Below, in pieces: positions 36,821 through 46,900 of a stretch of DNA of 64,000 bases. Where the stretch lies: NCBI GenBank assembly GCA_041687435.1, contig JAWLBX010000020.1:1-64000 (forward strand), given 5' to 3'. The stretch comes from JACKII01 sp041687435 (GTDB lineage Bacteria; Pseudomonadota; Alphaproteobacteria; Bin95). The notes beneath the pieces were generated by a model, which searched no databases, had not been told where the DNA came from, and saw nothing but the letters and a program-made list of their open reading frames with translations. The first letter of the stretch is position 1. Every line of letters starts with the position of its first letter. Both the position numbers and the translations under genes were made by a program.

Positions 36821-37780
36821 CTAGCCTGCCACTTTCACAAGCTTGCGCAGGGTCGTGGTGGTTTCCGGCGCCGGGCTGCCCAGATTGCGCTGGTTGGTGA
36901 AGCTGACCTCGCCGACATAGATGTCGCCGTGCCGGTCCACCGCCAGCCCGTGCGGGGCCAGGAACTGGCCGGGTTCGGTGCCGGGGCCGAGATGGCCGAT
37001 GCGGGCCAGCGTCTCGCCCTGGTTGGTGACCACCGACAGCCGCGGGCCGATATTCGGCATGTTCTTGTTGACGTTCTGGCCGCTGCCCAACTCGCCGATG
37101 TAGAAATTGCTGGTCCCCGCCCCGCACATGCACAGGCCGCAGGGCCGGTGCATGTTGTGCCATTGGGTTTCGAACCGGCCCTTGCCGTCGAACACCTGCA
37201 CCCGGTGGTTTTCGCGGTCCGCAACATAGACCCAGCCGTCATCGTCGCAGCAGATGTTGTGGGCGATGTTGAACTGGCCGGGGTCGGTGCCCGGCTCGCC
37301 CCAGGAGAACAGCAGCTTGCCGTCCGGCGAATACTTGTGCACCCGGGCGTTGCCGTACCCATCCGACACGTAGACATCGCCTTGCGGCGACATGGCGGTG
37401 TGGGTGCAGCGGTGGAACGGGTCGCCGCTCATATAGGGCGCCGGTTTGCCGGCAATGCCGAGCGTCAGCAGCACCTTGCCCTCCGGCGTTACCTGCCGCA
37501 CGGTATGGTCGCCATCGTCGGTGCACCAGAGCGTGCCATCGCGGCCGATATGCAGGCCGTGGGCGCGGTTAAACACGCCTTCGCCCCAGGAGCGCAGGAA
37601 GTTGCCGTCGCGGTCGAACACGATCATGGGGTGTTCGCCGCGGTTGAAGGCATAGACATTGTCGTTGTGATCGACCGCGACCGCCGCCACGTCGGTGAAG
37701 GACCAGCCATCCGGCAGCTTGGCCCAATCGTTATGCACTTCGTAGCGGTACTGGCCTTCGCCAAGGATCGGGCGGGTCAT
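36821..37780 (-). CDS. NHL-repeat beta-propeller protein (peptidylglycine lyase-like)
   Basis: A 319-residue predicted six-bladed beta-propeller built from NHL repeats, such as VFDRDGNFLRSWGEGVFN, DGYGNARVHKYSPDGKLLFS and NHRVQVFDGKGRFETQW. It resembles the peptidyl-alpha-hydroxyglycine alpha-amidating lyase family and bacterial homologues of unknown substrate. No signal peptide is evident, so it may be cytoplasmic. It is the first gene of the GST-VOC minus-strand run and could act in the same catabolic route. Confidence 0.78.
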   Translation of the reverse strand: MTRPILGEGQYRYEVHNDWAKLPDGWSFTDVAAVAVDHNDNVYAFNRGEHPMIVFDRDGNFLRSWGEGVFNRAHGLHIGRDGTLWCTDDGDHTVRQVTPEGKVLLTLGIAGKPAPYMSGDPFHRCTHTAMSPQGDVYVSDGYGNARVHKYSPDGKLLFSWGEPGTDPGQFNIAHNICCDDDGWVYVADRENHRVQVFDGKGRFETQWHNMHRPCGLCMCGAGTSNFYIGELGSGQNVNKNMPNIGPRLSVVTNQGETLARIGHLGPGTEPGQFLAPHGLAVDRHGDIYVGEVSFTNQRNLGSPAPETTTTLRKLVKVAG

Positions 37781-37911
37781 GCGGGCGGTCCTTCCATATG
37801 CGCGGCCTTGGGCAGCGCAGATTATCTTTGCCGCTTACCTTAGCCGAGCGCCCGGCCACAACCAAGAGCCCGCGCCGCGATTCGATGCGACGGCGGGTCC
37901 CGCGAAGCGCC

Positions 37912-38622
37912 TTACCCCTCGTCCTTGCCCAGATAGAATTTTTCGACCGGTTTCAGGTCGGCATCCAGGTTGTAGACTAGCGGAACGCCGGTCGGGATTT
38001 CCACGAGCGGGATTTCCTTGTCCGACAAACCGTCCAGATGCTTCACCAGCGCGCGGAGAGAGTTGCCATGCGCAGAGATGATGAGGCGCTGCCCCGCCCG
38101 AACCTTCGGCGCGATTTCAGCTTCCCAATAGGGCAGCACCCGCTCAATCGTGGTTTTCAGGCTTTCCGTCAGTGGGATGATGTCTTTCGGCAGATTGCGG
38201 TAGCGCGGATCGTTGACCGGATAGCGTTCGTCATTCGGGGTCAGGGCCGGCGGCGGAATGTCGAAGCTGCGGCGCCAGATGAACACCTGCTCCTCGCCAT
38301 GCTTTTCCGCGGTCTCTGCTTTGTTCAAGCCCTGAAGGGCGCCATAGTGGCGTTCGTTCAGGCGGTAGTCTTTGATGACCGGAAGCCAGAGTCTGTCCAT
38401 CTCCTCCAGCGCGATATGCAAGGTTTTGATCGCCCGGGTCAGCACGCTGGTATAGCAGAGGTCGAAGTCATAGCCGCCTTCGCACAGCAGGCGGCCGCCG
38501 CGGCGCGCCTCCTCCCGCCCGGCTTCTGTCAGGTTCACATCCTTCCAGCCGGTGAAGCGGTTTTCCAGGTTCCACTGGCTTTGGCCGTGGCGAATCAGGA
38601 CGAGGGTATGGGTGTCGGCCAT
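37912..38622 (-). CDS. gpmA: 2,3-bisphosphoglycerate-dependent phosphoglycerate mutase
   Basis: Glycolytic enzyme interconverting 3- and 2-phosphoglycerate. The 236-residue protein has the phosphohistidine motif LIRHGQSQWNLENRFTGW (His12), the acidic-site RHYGALQGLNK, and the second histidine in SAHGNSLRALVKHL. The start is ATG 38622; the longer frame to 39123 overlaps tsaE in antisense and is rejected. It is divergent from tsaE, with about 120 bp between. Confidence 0.95.
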   Translation of the reverse strand: MADTHTLVLIRHGQSQWNLENRFTGWKDVNLTEAGREEARRGGRLLCEGGYDFDLCYTSVLTRAIKTLHIALEEMDRLWLPVIKDYRLNERHYGALQGLNKAETAEKHGEEQVFIWRRSFDIPPPALTPNDERYPVNDPRYRNLPKDIIPLTESLKTTIERVLPYWEAEIAPKVRAGQRLIISAHGNSLRALVKHLDGLSDKEIPLVEIPTGVPLVYNLDADLKPVEKFYLGKDEG

Positions 38623-38742
38623 GGCGGTGCCTCCGCAATTTCTCGGGTTGCGGCGGACCCTACCGCCTGAAACCCCCGGTGCAACAGCGCGTATGGCCGC
38701 AAAGGCTTTAGCGGCGGGGCGGCCGACGGCTATACTTCGGGC

Positions 38743-39213
38743 ATGGAAACCCTGCTGACCCTCACCCTGGCCGACGAGGCCGCGACCCGCCGCCTGGGCG
38801 CCCGCCTTGCGAGCCTGCTGATGGCAGGCGACGTGCTGGCGCTTGCGGGCGATCTGGGTGCTGGCAAGACCACGCTCGCCCGCGGGCTGATCCAGGCGGC
38901 GCTGGGCCGCTGCGAGCCGGTGCCGAGCCCGACCTTTACGTTGGTTCAAACCTATGAGCCGGTGCAGGGGGCGGCGATCTGGCATTTCGACCTGTACCGG
39001 CTGACCGATCCGCAGGAGTTGGTGGAAATCGGCTGGGAAGAAGCCCTGGCCGGCGGATTCGCCCTGGTCGAATGGCCGGAGCGCGCGGGCGATGCCTTGC
39101 CCGACGCTACTCTTTGGCTGCATCTGGAGGAGGAGGGCGCCAGCCGGCGGGCGGTGTTCGAGGGAGAAGCAGAATTTTGGAGCGATCGCTTGCGGAAGGG
39201 GCTGGCGCTATGA
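38743..39213 (+). CDS. tsaE: tRNA threonylcarbamoyladenosine biosynthesis protein TsaE
   Basis: P-loop ATPase required for t6A37 modification with TsaB and TsaD. The 156-residue protein has Walker A GDLGAGKTTLARG (residues 36-48) and PSPTFTLVQTYE, followed by the conserved WHFDLYRLTDPQELVEIGWEE. Its stop overlaps the amgK ATG by four bases, so the two are coupled. It opens the run tsaE-amgK-murU-addB-addA-trxA, which is conserved in many alphaproteobacteria. Confidence 0.95.
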   Translation: METLLTLTLADEAATRRLGARLASLLMAGDVLALAGDLGAGKTTLARGLIQAALGRCEPVPSPTFTLVQTYEPVQGAAIWHFDLYRLTDPQELVEIGWEEALAGGFALVEWPERAGDALPDATLWLHLEEEGASRRAVFEGEAEFWSDRLRKGLAL

Positions 39214-40214
39214 ACCGGGATGCGCTGGCGGCCGATTTTCTGGCTGCGCATGGTTTTGCCGGGGCCAGCCCCGGGCCGCGGTCGGCCGATGCTTCGTTCC
39301 GGAGCTATCGCCGCATGACCGGCGGGCCATATCCGGCCTTGCTGATGGATGCGCCGCCGGACAAGGAAAAGCTGCGGCCATTCGTGGAGATCGCCGCTCA
39401 CCTGCGCCGTCTCGGCCTGTCGGCGCCAGAGGTGCCGGCGGTTGACTATGAACAAGGGTTTGCGTTGGTCGAGGACTTTGGCAATGCCACGTTCACCCAC
39501 CTGCTGGATGCCGGCGCCGATGCCGAACCGCTCTATGCGCAGGCGGTGGATGCGCTGGTGGCGATGCAGCGCCATGCAGAAAACGCGGCGATTGCCGTGC
39601 CTGTTTACGACATGGCGTTTTTCCGGACCGAAACCGCGCTTTTCCTGGATTGGTATTGGCCTGCGGTACGGGGGAGGCCAGTTCCGGATGCCGCCCGCAA
39701 AACCTTTCTGGACGCGCTTGAAACCCTGCTTTCGCCGGTGTTGTCTGGCAGACCGGAGGTGCTGGTCCACCGTGACTTTCATGTTGACAACCTGATGGTG
39801 ATCGCGGGGCGGGAGGGTGTCAAAGCCTGCGGAATCTTGGACTTCCAGGATGCCCTGATCGGGCCGCCCGCCTATGACCTTGTCTCCCTGTTGCAGGACG
39901 AGCGGCGTGACGTGGACCCTGCCCTGGCCGATGCCATGCGTGCCCGCTATGCCGATGCCGTGCCCGCCTTGCATGACGAGCGAGCCTATTGGACGCTGGG
40001 TCTGCAGCGGCATCTGAAAAATCTTGGCATTTTCGCCCGGCTGTCCCGCCGCGACGGCAAGCACCGGTATCTGGTGCACGTGCCACGGATGTGGGGGCTG
40101 ATCGCACTTTGCCTTGCCCGTGAGCCGGCTCTGCAACCGTTGGCCGAATGGCTCGCGGAACACTGGCCGCCAGACACCCGCCTGCCACCCGCCGTTCCGG
40201 AAACCGCCGCATGA
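39210..40214 (+). CDS. amgK: N-acetylmuramate/N-acetylglucosamine anomeric kinase AmgK
   Basis: Kinase of the peptidoglycan-recycling route that phosphorylates MurNAc at the anomeric carbon, bypassing de novo UDP-GlcNAc synthesis and giving intrinsic fosfomycin tolerance. The 334-residue protein has the aminoglycoside-phosphotransferase-like catalytic loop VHRDFHVDNLMV (Asp189) and the metal-binding ILDFQDALIGPPAYDL. The start is ATG 39210; an upstream in-frame extension lies inside tsaE. Its product is the substrate of MurU, encoded next with a four-base overlap. Confidence 0.9.
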   Translation: MNRDALAADFLAAHGFAGASPGPRSADASFRSYRRMTGGPYPALLMDAPPDKEKLRPFVEIAAHLRRLGLSAPEVPAVDYEQGFALVEDFGNATFTHLLDAGADAEPLYAQAVDALVAMQRHAENAAIAVPVYDMAFFRTETALFLDWYWPAVRGRPVPDAARKTFLDALETLLSPVLSGRPEVLVHRDFHVDNLMVIAGREGVKACGILDFQDALIGPPAYDLVSLLQDERRDVDPALADAMRARYADAVPALHDERAYWTLGLQRHLKNLGIFARLSRRDGKHRYLVHVPRMWGLIALCLAREPALQPLAEWLAEHWPPDTRLPPAVPETAA

Positions 40215-40948
40215 GCCACCGCCCGCCGCCACACCGCGCCATGATCCTTGCTGCCGGCCGTGGCACGCGCCTCGCCAGTCTTACCGCCACCACGCCCAAG
40301 CCGCTGATCCATGTCGGCGGCGTGCCGCTGATCGACCTGGCCCGTGAGCAGTTGGAAGCGGCAGGGGTCTCCGACTTCGTCGTCAACACCCACCATCTGG
40401 CGGAGCGGGTGGAGGATCACGTCCGCCGATGGCGCCTGCCGTGTCTGCATCTGTCGCGCGAAAGCGAATTGCTGGATACCGGCGGCGGCGTTGCCCGCGC
40501 GCTGCCGTGGCTCGGCCTCACACCGTTTTATGTGCTGAACAGCGATGTGGTCTGGCTGGAGCAGCCAGGCCGCTCGCTCCGCCGTCTGGCCGAGGCTTGG
40601 CGCGACGAGGCTATGGATGCACTGCTGTTGCTGGCCCCCACCGTCAATGCCAAAGGGTATGATGGGCCGGGCGATTTCACCATGCAGCCCGACGGCCGTC
40701 TGCAACGCCGCATTGCCTCGACCCTGGCGCCGTTTGTCTTTACCGGTGCGCAAATTCTGGCGCCGCGAGCCTTTGTCGGTGCGCCGGAAGGGCCGTTCTC
40801 GCTCAACTGGGTCTATGACCGCGCAGCGGAGCGGGGCCGCCTGTTCGGCTTGCGGTACGAAGGGGACTGGATTGACGCCGGTACGCCCGAACGGCTGCAT
40901 CTGGCCGGCGAAGCGATGCTGCACGAGCGGCAGGGGACGTTGTGGTGA
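40211..40948 (+). CDS. murU: N-acetylmuramate alpha-1-phosphate uridylyltransferase MurU
   Basis: Nucleotidyltransferase of 245 residues that makes UDP-MurNAc from MurNAc-1-phosphate, completing the AmgK-MurU recycling branch. The signature AMILAAGRGTRLASLT and PKPLIHVGGVPLIDLA mark the nucleotide site; NSDVVW is the metal-binding Asp and WIDAGTPERL follows near the C-terminus. The ATG at 40211 overlaps the amgK stop by four bases; a longer frame inside amgK is rejected. The stop is overlapped by the addB start. Confidence 0.92.
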   Translation: MSHRPPPHRAMILAAGRGTRLASLTATTPKPLIHVGGVPLIDLAREQLEAAGVSDFVVNTHHLAERVEDHVRRWRLPCLHLSRESELLDTGGGVARALPWLGLTPFYVLNSDVVWLEQPGRSLRRLAEAWRDEAMDALLLLAPTVNAKGYDGPGDFTMQPDGRLQRRIASTLAPFVFTGAQILAPRAFVGAPEGPFSLNWVYDRAAERGRLFGLRYEGDWIDAGTPERLHLAGEAMLHERQGTLW

Positions 40949-43902
40949 GCCCGGCGGTGCCGACAGGTCTCTACACCATCCCGGCGGGCACGCCCTTTCT
41001 GGACGCGCTTGCCCGCGGCCTGCTGGCGAGCCTGGGCGGCGACCCGGCCGCGTTGAGCCGGGCGCGTATCTTCCTGCCGACGCGCCGGGCCTGCCAGGCC
41101 ATGGCCGATGCCTTTTTGCGGGTGAGCGACGGGCGGCCGTTGCTGCTGCCGAAGCTGGAGCCGCTGGGCGATCTCGACCCGGAAGACTGGCACGCAGACG
41201 CTTTCAGCGCTGCCGGTGCGGTGGCCGGGCTGCCGCCTGCCATCGCACCCACACGCCGGCAATTGCTGCTGGCTCGCCTGCTCCTGAGCCGTGACACGGA
41301 AAGCAGCCCGGATCAGGCGCTGAAACTCGCGGCGGCTTTGGGCCAATGGCTCGATCAGGTCCAAATCCATGACCTTAATCCGGCAGGCTTGGCTGGTCTG
41401 GTCCCGGCGGAGTATGCAGCCCATTGGGGCGAAACTCTGGAATTTCTGAAAATCCTGACCGAGTTCTGGCCCGCCATCCTGGCCGATGAAGGCGCGATGG
41501 ACGCGGTCGAACGGCGCAAGGCAGTCATTCAGGCCCAGATCGAGGCTTGGCGCGCTGCACCACCCGGAACGCCAGTGATCGCAGCCGGCTCGACCGGCTC
41601 GCTGCCGGCGACGGCGAAGTTGATGCGGGCGATTCTCGATTTGCCGGTAGGGGCAGTTGTCCTGCCCGGTTTGGACACGGAATTGGATGACGGTGCTTGG
41701 GAGAGCTTGCCGGAGGGGCATCCGCAATACGGCCTTTCCAACCTGCTCACGGCATTGGCCGTGCCGCGCACCGCGGTGCGGGTGTGGCCGGATAGCGCTG
41801 GCCCGGATCCACACACTGCCCGCGCCCAATCCTTGCGGGCTGACCTGTTGCGGCATGCGCTGCGCCCGGCCGATGCGCCGGCACCGCCCGCACCGCCGCC
41901 GCCCGGCCGCTCTGGCCTGGAAGGGGTGGTCGAGGTCGCCGCGGCTGGACCGGAGGCAGAAGCACGCATCATTGCGCTGGCACTGCGCCAGTTTTTGGAG
42001 CGGACGGGCGAAGAGACTGCGGCTCTCGTGACGGCAGACCGCGGCTTGGCCCGTCGGGTCGGGGCGGAACTGGCGCGCTGGCAGATCGCCATCGAGGATT
42101 CCGCCGGTGAGCCCTTGCTGGAAACCGCCCCTGGCATCTATCTGCGTCTGGTTGCGGAGGCCGCATGCGTCGCCCTGGCCCCGGTGCCGCTGTTGGCCCT
42201 GCTGAAGCATCCGCTCGCGGCAATGGACCGGGGCGATGTGGAGCGGCTGGAGCGGGTGGCTTTGCGCGGCCTCAGACCGTCTCCGGGCGTGGATGGCCTA
42301 CGCGCCGCGCTGAAACCGGCCGATGCGGAAGCGCTGGCACCCTTGCTTGAGCGGATCGAGTTGGCGTTCGCACCGCTCTCTGAAATGGCCGGTGGTGCGG
42401 CAGCGCCGCTTTCCGCTTGGCTGGGCGCACACATCCAGGCTGCCGAAACATTGGCCGCGACGGATGATGAAAGCGGCGCCGACCGGCTTTGGGCCGGTGA
42501 GGCAGGGGAGGCGGCAGCGCTTGCGCTCGACGGCCTGCTGGCCGCGGCCGATGTGTTCCGGGATGTCGCGCCAAGAGACTATCAGGCGGTGTTCGAACGC
42601 CTGCTGGATGGCCAGACCATGCGCCCGCGCTATGGCAAGCATCCGCGGCTGGGCATCCTCGGTCCGCTGGAGGCACGGCTGCACTGCCCGCAGCTTGCCA
42701 TTCTGGGCGGCCTCAACGAGGGCTCCTGGCCGCCGGAGCCGGAGCGTGACCCGTGGATGGGCCGCCACATGCGAGAAGATTTCGGGCTGCCTTTGCCGGA
42801 ATGGCGGATCGGGCTGGCCGCGCATGATTTCGCGCAGGCCCTGGCCGCGCCGGAGGTGATGCTGACCCGGGCCGAACGGGTCGGCGGCGCGCCCACCGTG
42901 CCGGCCCGCTGGCTCGCCCGGCTGGAACTGGCGGCGCGCCAGGCAACGGGCGCGATCGCCGACAAGACGCCGAACCCGTTGCAGGCCGGCAGCACTGAAT
43001 GGATTGCCTTGGCCGCTGCCCTCGACCTGCCGGAGCGCGTCGCCCCGCCGGAGCCGCCGGCACCGACGCCGCCGGTGACAGCCCGCTTCCGCGATCTGTT
43101 TGCCACCCATGTCGATCAATGGCTGCGCGACCCCTATGGTCACTATGCTCGACATATTCTGCGCCTGCGCTCGCTCGTCGGTCTGGACGAGCCGCCGGAT
43201 GCAGCGGATCGCGGCACCATCCTGCATGCCATCCTGAAACAGTTCATCGATGGGATTCAGGGTAAATGGCCCGCAGACGCCGAGGAACGTTTGGTCGCAA
43301 TTGGTAAGGCGCAGTTCGGCACCCTGCTGGAGCGGCCCGCCGTCCGCGCGTTCTGGTGGCGGCGGTTCGAGCGCATGGCGGCATGGTTCACCGCACACGA
43401 GGCCAGCCGCCGCTCCGATCTGGCCGAGACGCGGACCGAGGCGACAGTGGGTGCCAGTCTGACGGTTGATGGGCATGCCATCGCGGTCAACGCGCGGCTG
43501 GACCGGCTGGATCGTCTGACTGACGGGAAATTTTCCATCATCGACTATAAAAGTGGCAGCCTGCCGAGCGTTGACCCGGCGTCTCCTTCCTTCTCACCGC
43601 AATTGCCGTTGGAGGGAATGCTGGTGCTGCTGACCGAGGCAAATGCCGAATTGGCAACCCTTGAAGCGTGGGCTGTCGGTGGCGGTTCGAAGGATCAGGG
43701 CGGCGAGGCAAAAATCCTGACCGCTAAGCTGGAGCCGGTGGAGGTGGCAGAGGCCGCGTGGAAGGGCCTGGAACGCCTGATCCGGCAGTTCGCCGACCCG
43801 ACCATGCCCTATCTGGCCGAACCGCGCCCGCGGCTTGCGCCGCGCTATAGCGATTACCGCCATCTGGCCCGCATTGGGCAGGAGGAAGCGCCGGATGCCT
43901 GA
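40945..43902 (+). CDS. addB: Double-strand break repair protein AddB (alphaproteobacterial type)
   Basis: Subunit of the AddAB helicase-nuclease, the alphaproteobacterial counterpart of RecBCD. About 985 residues with a helicase-like N-terminal part (FLPTRRACQAMADAFLRV; VIAAGSTGSLPATAKLM) and a C-terminal PD-(D/E)XK nuclease domain. The latter has DRGTILHAILKQFIDG and FSIIDYKSGSLPSVDP. The start is GTG at 40945, overlapping the murU stop (GTGA); a GTG at 40942 is equally possible. It is followed by addA with an eight-base overlap. Confidence 0.93.
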   Translation: MSPAVPTGLYTIPAGTPFLDALARGLLASLGGDPAALSRARIFLPTRRACQAMADAFLRVSDGRPLLLPKLEPLGDLDPEDWHADAFSAAGAVAGLPPAIAPTRRQLLLARLLLSRDTESSPDQALKLAAALGQWLDQVQIHDLNPAGLAGLVPAEYAAHWGETLEFLKILTEFWPAILADEGAMDAVERRKAVIQAQIEAWRAAPPGTPVIAAGSTGSLPATAKLMRAILDLPVGAVVLPGLDTELDDGAWESLPEGHPQYGLSNLLTALAVPRTAVRVWPDSAGPDPHTARAQSLRADLLRHALRPADAPAPPAPPPPGRSGLEGVVEVAAAGPEAEARIIALALRQFLERTGEETAALVTADRGLARRVGAELARWQIAIEDSAGEPLLETAPGIYLRLVAEAACVALAPVPLLALLKHPLAAMDRGDVERLERVALRGLRPSPGVDGLRAALKPADAEALAPLLERIELAFAPLSEMAGGAAAPLSAWLGAHIQAAETLAATDDESGADRLWAGEAGEAAALALDGLLAAADVFRDVAPRDYQAVFERLLDGQTMRPRYGKHPRLGILGPLEARLHCPQLAILGGLNEGSWPPEPERDPWMGRHMREDFGLPLPEWRIGLAAHDFAQALAAPEVMLTRAERVGGAPTVPARWLARLELAARQATGAIADKTPNPLQAGSTEWIALAAALDLPERVAPPEPPAPTPPVTARFRDLFATHVDQWLRDPYGHYARHILRLRSLVGLDEPPDAADRGTILHAILKQFIDGIQGKWPADAEERLVAIGKAQFGTLLERPAVRAFWWRRFERMAAWFTAHEASRRSDLAETRTEATVGASLTVDGHAIAVNARLDRLDRLTDGKFSIIDYKSGSLPSVDPASPSFSPQLPLEGMLVLLTEANAELATLEAWAVGGGSKDQGGEAKILTAKLEPVEVAEAAWKGLERLIRQFADPTMPYLAEPRPRLAPRYSDYRHLARIGQEEAPDA

Positions 43903-46900
43903 CGACCGCTCGGCCGAGCGACACAACAACGACCCGAGCGTTCGGCAGCGCATGGCGGCCGACCCGCAGGTTTCCGCCTGGGTCGATGCCTCCGCCGGGT
44001 CGGGCAAAACCAAGGTGCTGACCGACCGGGTGCTGGCGCTGCTGCTGGACGGCGCCCGTCCGCACGCCATTCTGTGCCTGACCTTCACCAAGGCCGCGGC
44101 GGGCGAGATGGCAAACCGAGTTGCCGACCGTCTGGCCCTTTGGGCGCGGGTGGATGAGGCGGACCTTGCCGGACACCTGACCGACCTGCTGGGCCATCCG
44201 CCCGACGCCGGCACCATCGACCGCGCCCGCCGCCTGTTTGCGCGCGTGCAGGAGGCACCGGGCGGCGTGCGCATCGACACCGTGCACGCCTTCTGTCAGG
44301 GCGTGCTGCAGCGCTTCCCGGCGGAGGCGAAGGTGCCGCCACACTTTGAGGTGCTGGACGAACGCGATCAGCGCCTGTTGCTGAACGAGGCGCGGGACGG
44401 TTTGGTGCGTGACGTCAGCGCTGACCCCGAAAGTGCGCTTGCCCAGGCCTGGGACCGGGTGCTGGAACGCCTCTCCGAGACCGTGTTCGGCAAACTCGCC
44501 GCCGAGATTACCGGCAAGCGCAGCCGGCTGGAGGCGTTGCAGGTGGAGCAGGTCGCCGCCGCGCTAGGCATTCGGCAGGACGCGACACCGGAATGCATTT
44601 TGCGTGCCGCCTGCGAGGATTCGGCCGGCGATGCAGTGGCGCTGCGGGCGTGCATCGGCCCGTTGCTCGCCGACAAGACCAAAACCGCGCAAGATGTGGG
44701 CAGGGCCCTGGCAACGTTCTGGGGTGCTGATCCGGCGGATCGGGATTTCTGCGCCTATGCTGACGTATTCCGGACGCAGAAGGGCGAGCCGAGGAAACTG
44801 GGCAGCCTGAAAGCCTTCAAGGCCGACGATGCGCTTCGCCAAACCATCGATAGGGAGCAGCAGCGCATCCTGGCAGTCCTTGGCGATAGGGCCAAGGCCA
44901 GGGCGCTGGCCGATACGGATGCTATGCTTACGGTCGCGCACGATCTGCTTGCCCGGTACGCCAAGCGGAAGAAAAGCCGTTCGCAACTGGACTATGACGA
45001 CCTGATCCTCGGCATGCGAGAGCTGCTGATCGACCCCGGCGCCGCCTGGGTGCATTTCAAGCTCGACCGCGGCATCGACCACGTGCTGGTGGACGAGGCG
45101 CAGGACACCAACCCGGAACAGTGGCAGGTAATCGCCAGCCTGGTTTCCGAGTTCTTTGCAGGGGAGGGGGCGGAGGCCGGCCGGCGCACGCTGTTTGCGG
45201 TCGGCGATCCGAAACAGTCGATCTATAGTTTCCAGGGTGCCGACCCCAGCGGCTTTATCGAACGCCGCAGCCTGTTCCGCACTGCTGCCGAAGCCAGCGG
45301 TCAGGAATGGCGCGATGTTCCGCTCACCGTTTCATTCCGGTCTGCAGCGCCGGTGTTAAGGCTGGTGGACGAGGTGTTTGCGGTGCCGCAGCGCCTGGGC
45401 GTCGGCAGCACGGCGGTTGAACACAGCGCCTGGCGGGCCGACGCACCCGGCTGGGTCGAAGTTTGGCCGCTGATGCCGCCATCCGATACGGACGCCATCG
45501 GCGACATCTGGGAACTGCCCCGCGCTTATGACACGGTGCTGGATGCGGAGGACCGGCTTGCCAAGGCCGTCGCGCGCAAGATTCGTGATCTCATCGACAG
45601 CGGCGAGACGCTGCATGCAACCGGTGGCCGGCCGATCCGTGCCGGTGACATCATGGTTCTGGTCCGCCGCCGCCGCCGGTTCGGCCGGGCCCTGGTGGCA
45701 GCGCTGAAACGGCTGGAGGTGCCGGTGGCCGGCGTCGACCGCATGGCGCTGGCCCGGCAATTGGCGGTGCAGGATTTGATCGCATTCGGCCAGTTTCTGC
45801 TGCTGCCGGATGACGACCTGACCCTGGCGACTGTTTTGAAAGGACCGTTTTTTCAGTGGAGCGAGGAGCGCCTGTTCGCTCTGGCGCATGGCCGGCCGGG
45901 CTCTCTCTGGCAGGCATTGCAGGCTGCGACTGCATCGCAGGAAAGGGCCGATGCCAAACGCCTTGCCGGCTGGCTGCGCCGGGCTGGCGGCTTGGCGCCG
46001 TTTCCGTTTTACAGCGCGCTGCTGACGGAACACGGCGGCCGCGCCGCCATCCGCGGCTTTCTCGGCCCGGAAGCGGACGACCCGGTGGACGAGTTTCTGG
46101 CGCGGGCGCTCGAATTTCCAGACCACGGCCCGCCGACCCTGCACCATTTCCTGCAATGGCTCTCCGCCGATGATTTCGAGATCAAGCGCGAGATGGATAC
46201 CGGCGACCGTGACGAGGTGCGGTTGCTGACAGTCCATGCCGCAAAGGGATTGCAGGCGCCCATCGTCTTTCTGCCCGATACGATGCGCGCGCCGGAAGGC
46301 AGCGGCAGCCAGCGCCCGCAACTGATGTGGCAGGGTGACGTGGCTATCTGGGGCGAGGGCAGCAAGGACCGGCGCGACCCGGTCTCGGCCGATTTGCTTG
46401 CCGGCGACTCGGCCCGCCAGACGGAGGAGGAGGCGCGCCTGCTCTATGTAGCGCTGACCCGGGCCGAGGACCGGCTCTATATCTGCGGCTGGCAAGGCAA
46501 GCGGCAGGGCGATAGTGGCGGCACCTGGTACGGGCTTGTCAGCTCGGCCTGCGAGCGCCTGATGGAAGCCGGCATTATGGCGGCCCGCGACATTGTCATC
46601 GGCGATCTGGATGGCCCGGGCCATGTCATGGGGCAGGAGCCGCTGGCGGCCGACACTCCCGCTGTCGGCGGGCCGGCAGTCGGGGCGCTGCCAGATTGGG
46701 CGTTGACGCCCGCGCCCGCGGAGCCGACACCGGGCCGCCCGCTGGCCCCCTCCCGGCCCAGTATGATGGCGCCGGCCCAGCGCTCGCCGCTGCGCAATCG
46801 GCAGGCGGCGGAGCGGCGCTTTCGCCGGGGCACGCTGTTGCATCGCCTGCTGCAGCACCTGCCGGGCATTGCCCCTGCGCAGCGGGGCGCCGTAGCTGCG

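Noticed and set aside
37912..39123. Long gpmA frame with a 167-residue N-terminal extension
   Set aside because: The extension is antisense to tsaE, and the family start is at 38622.
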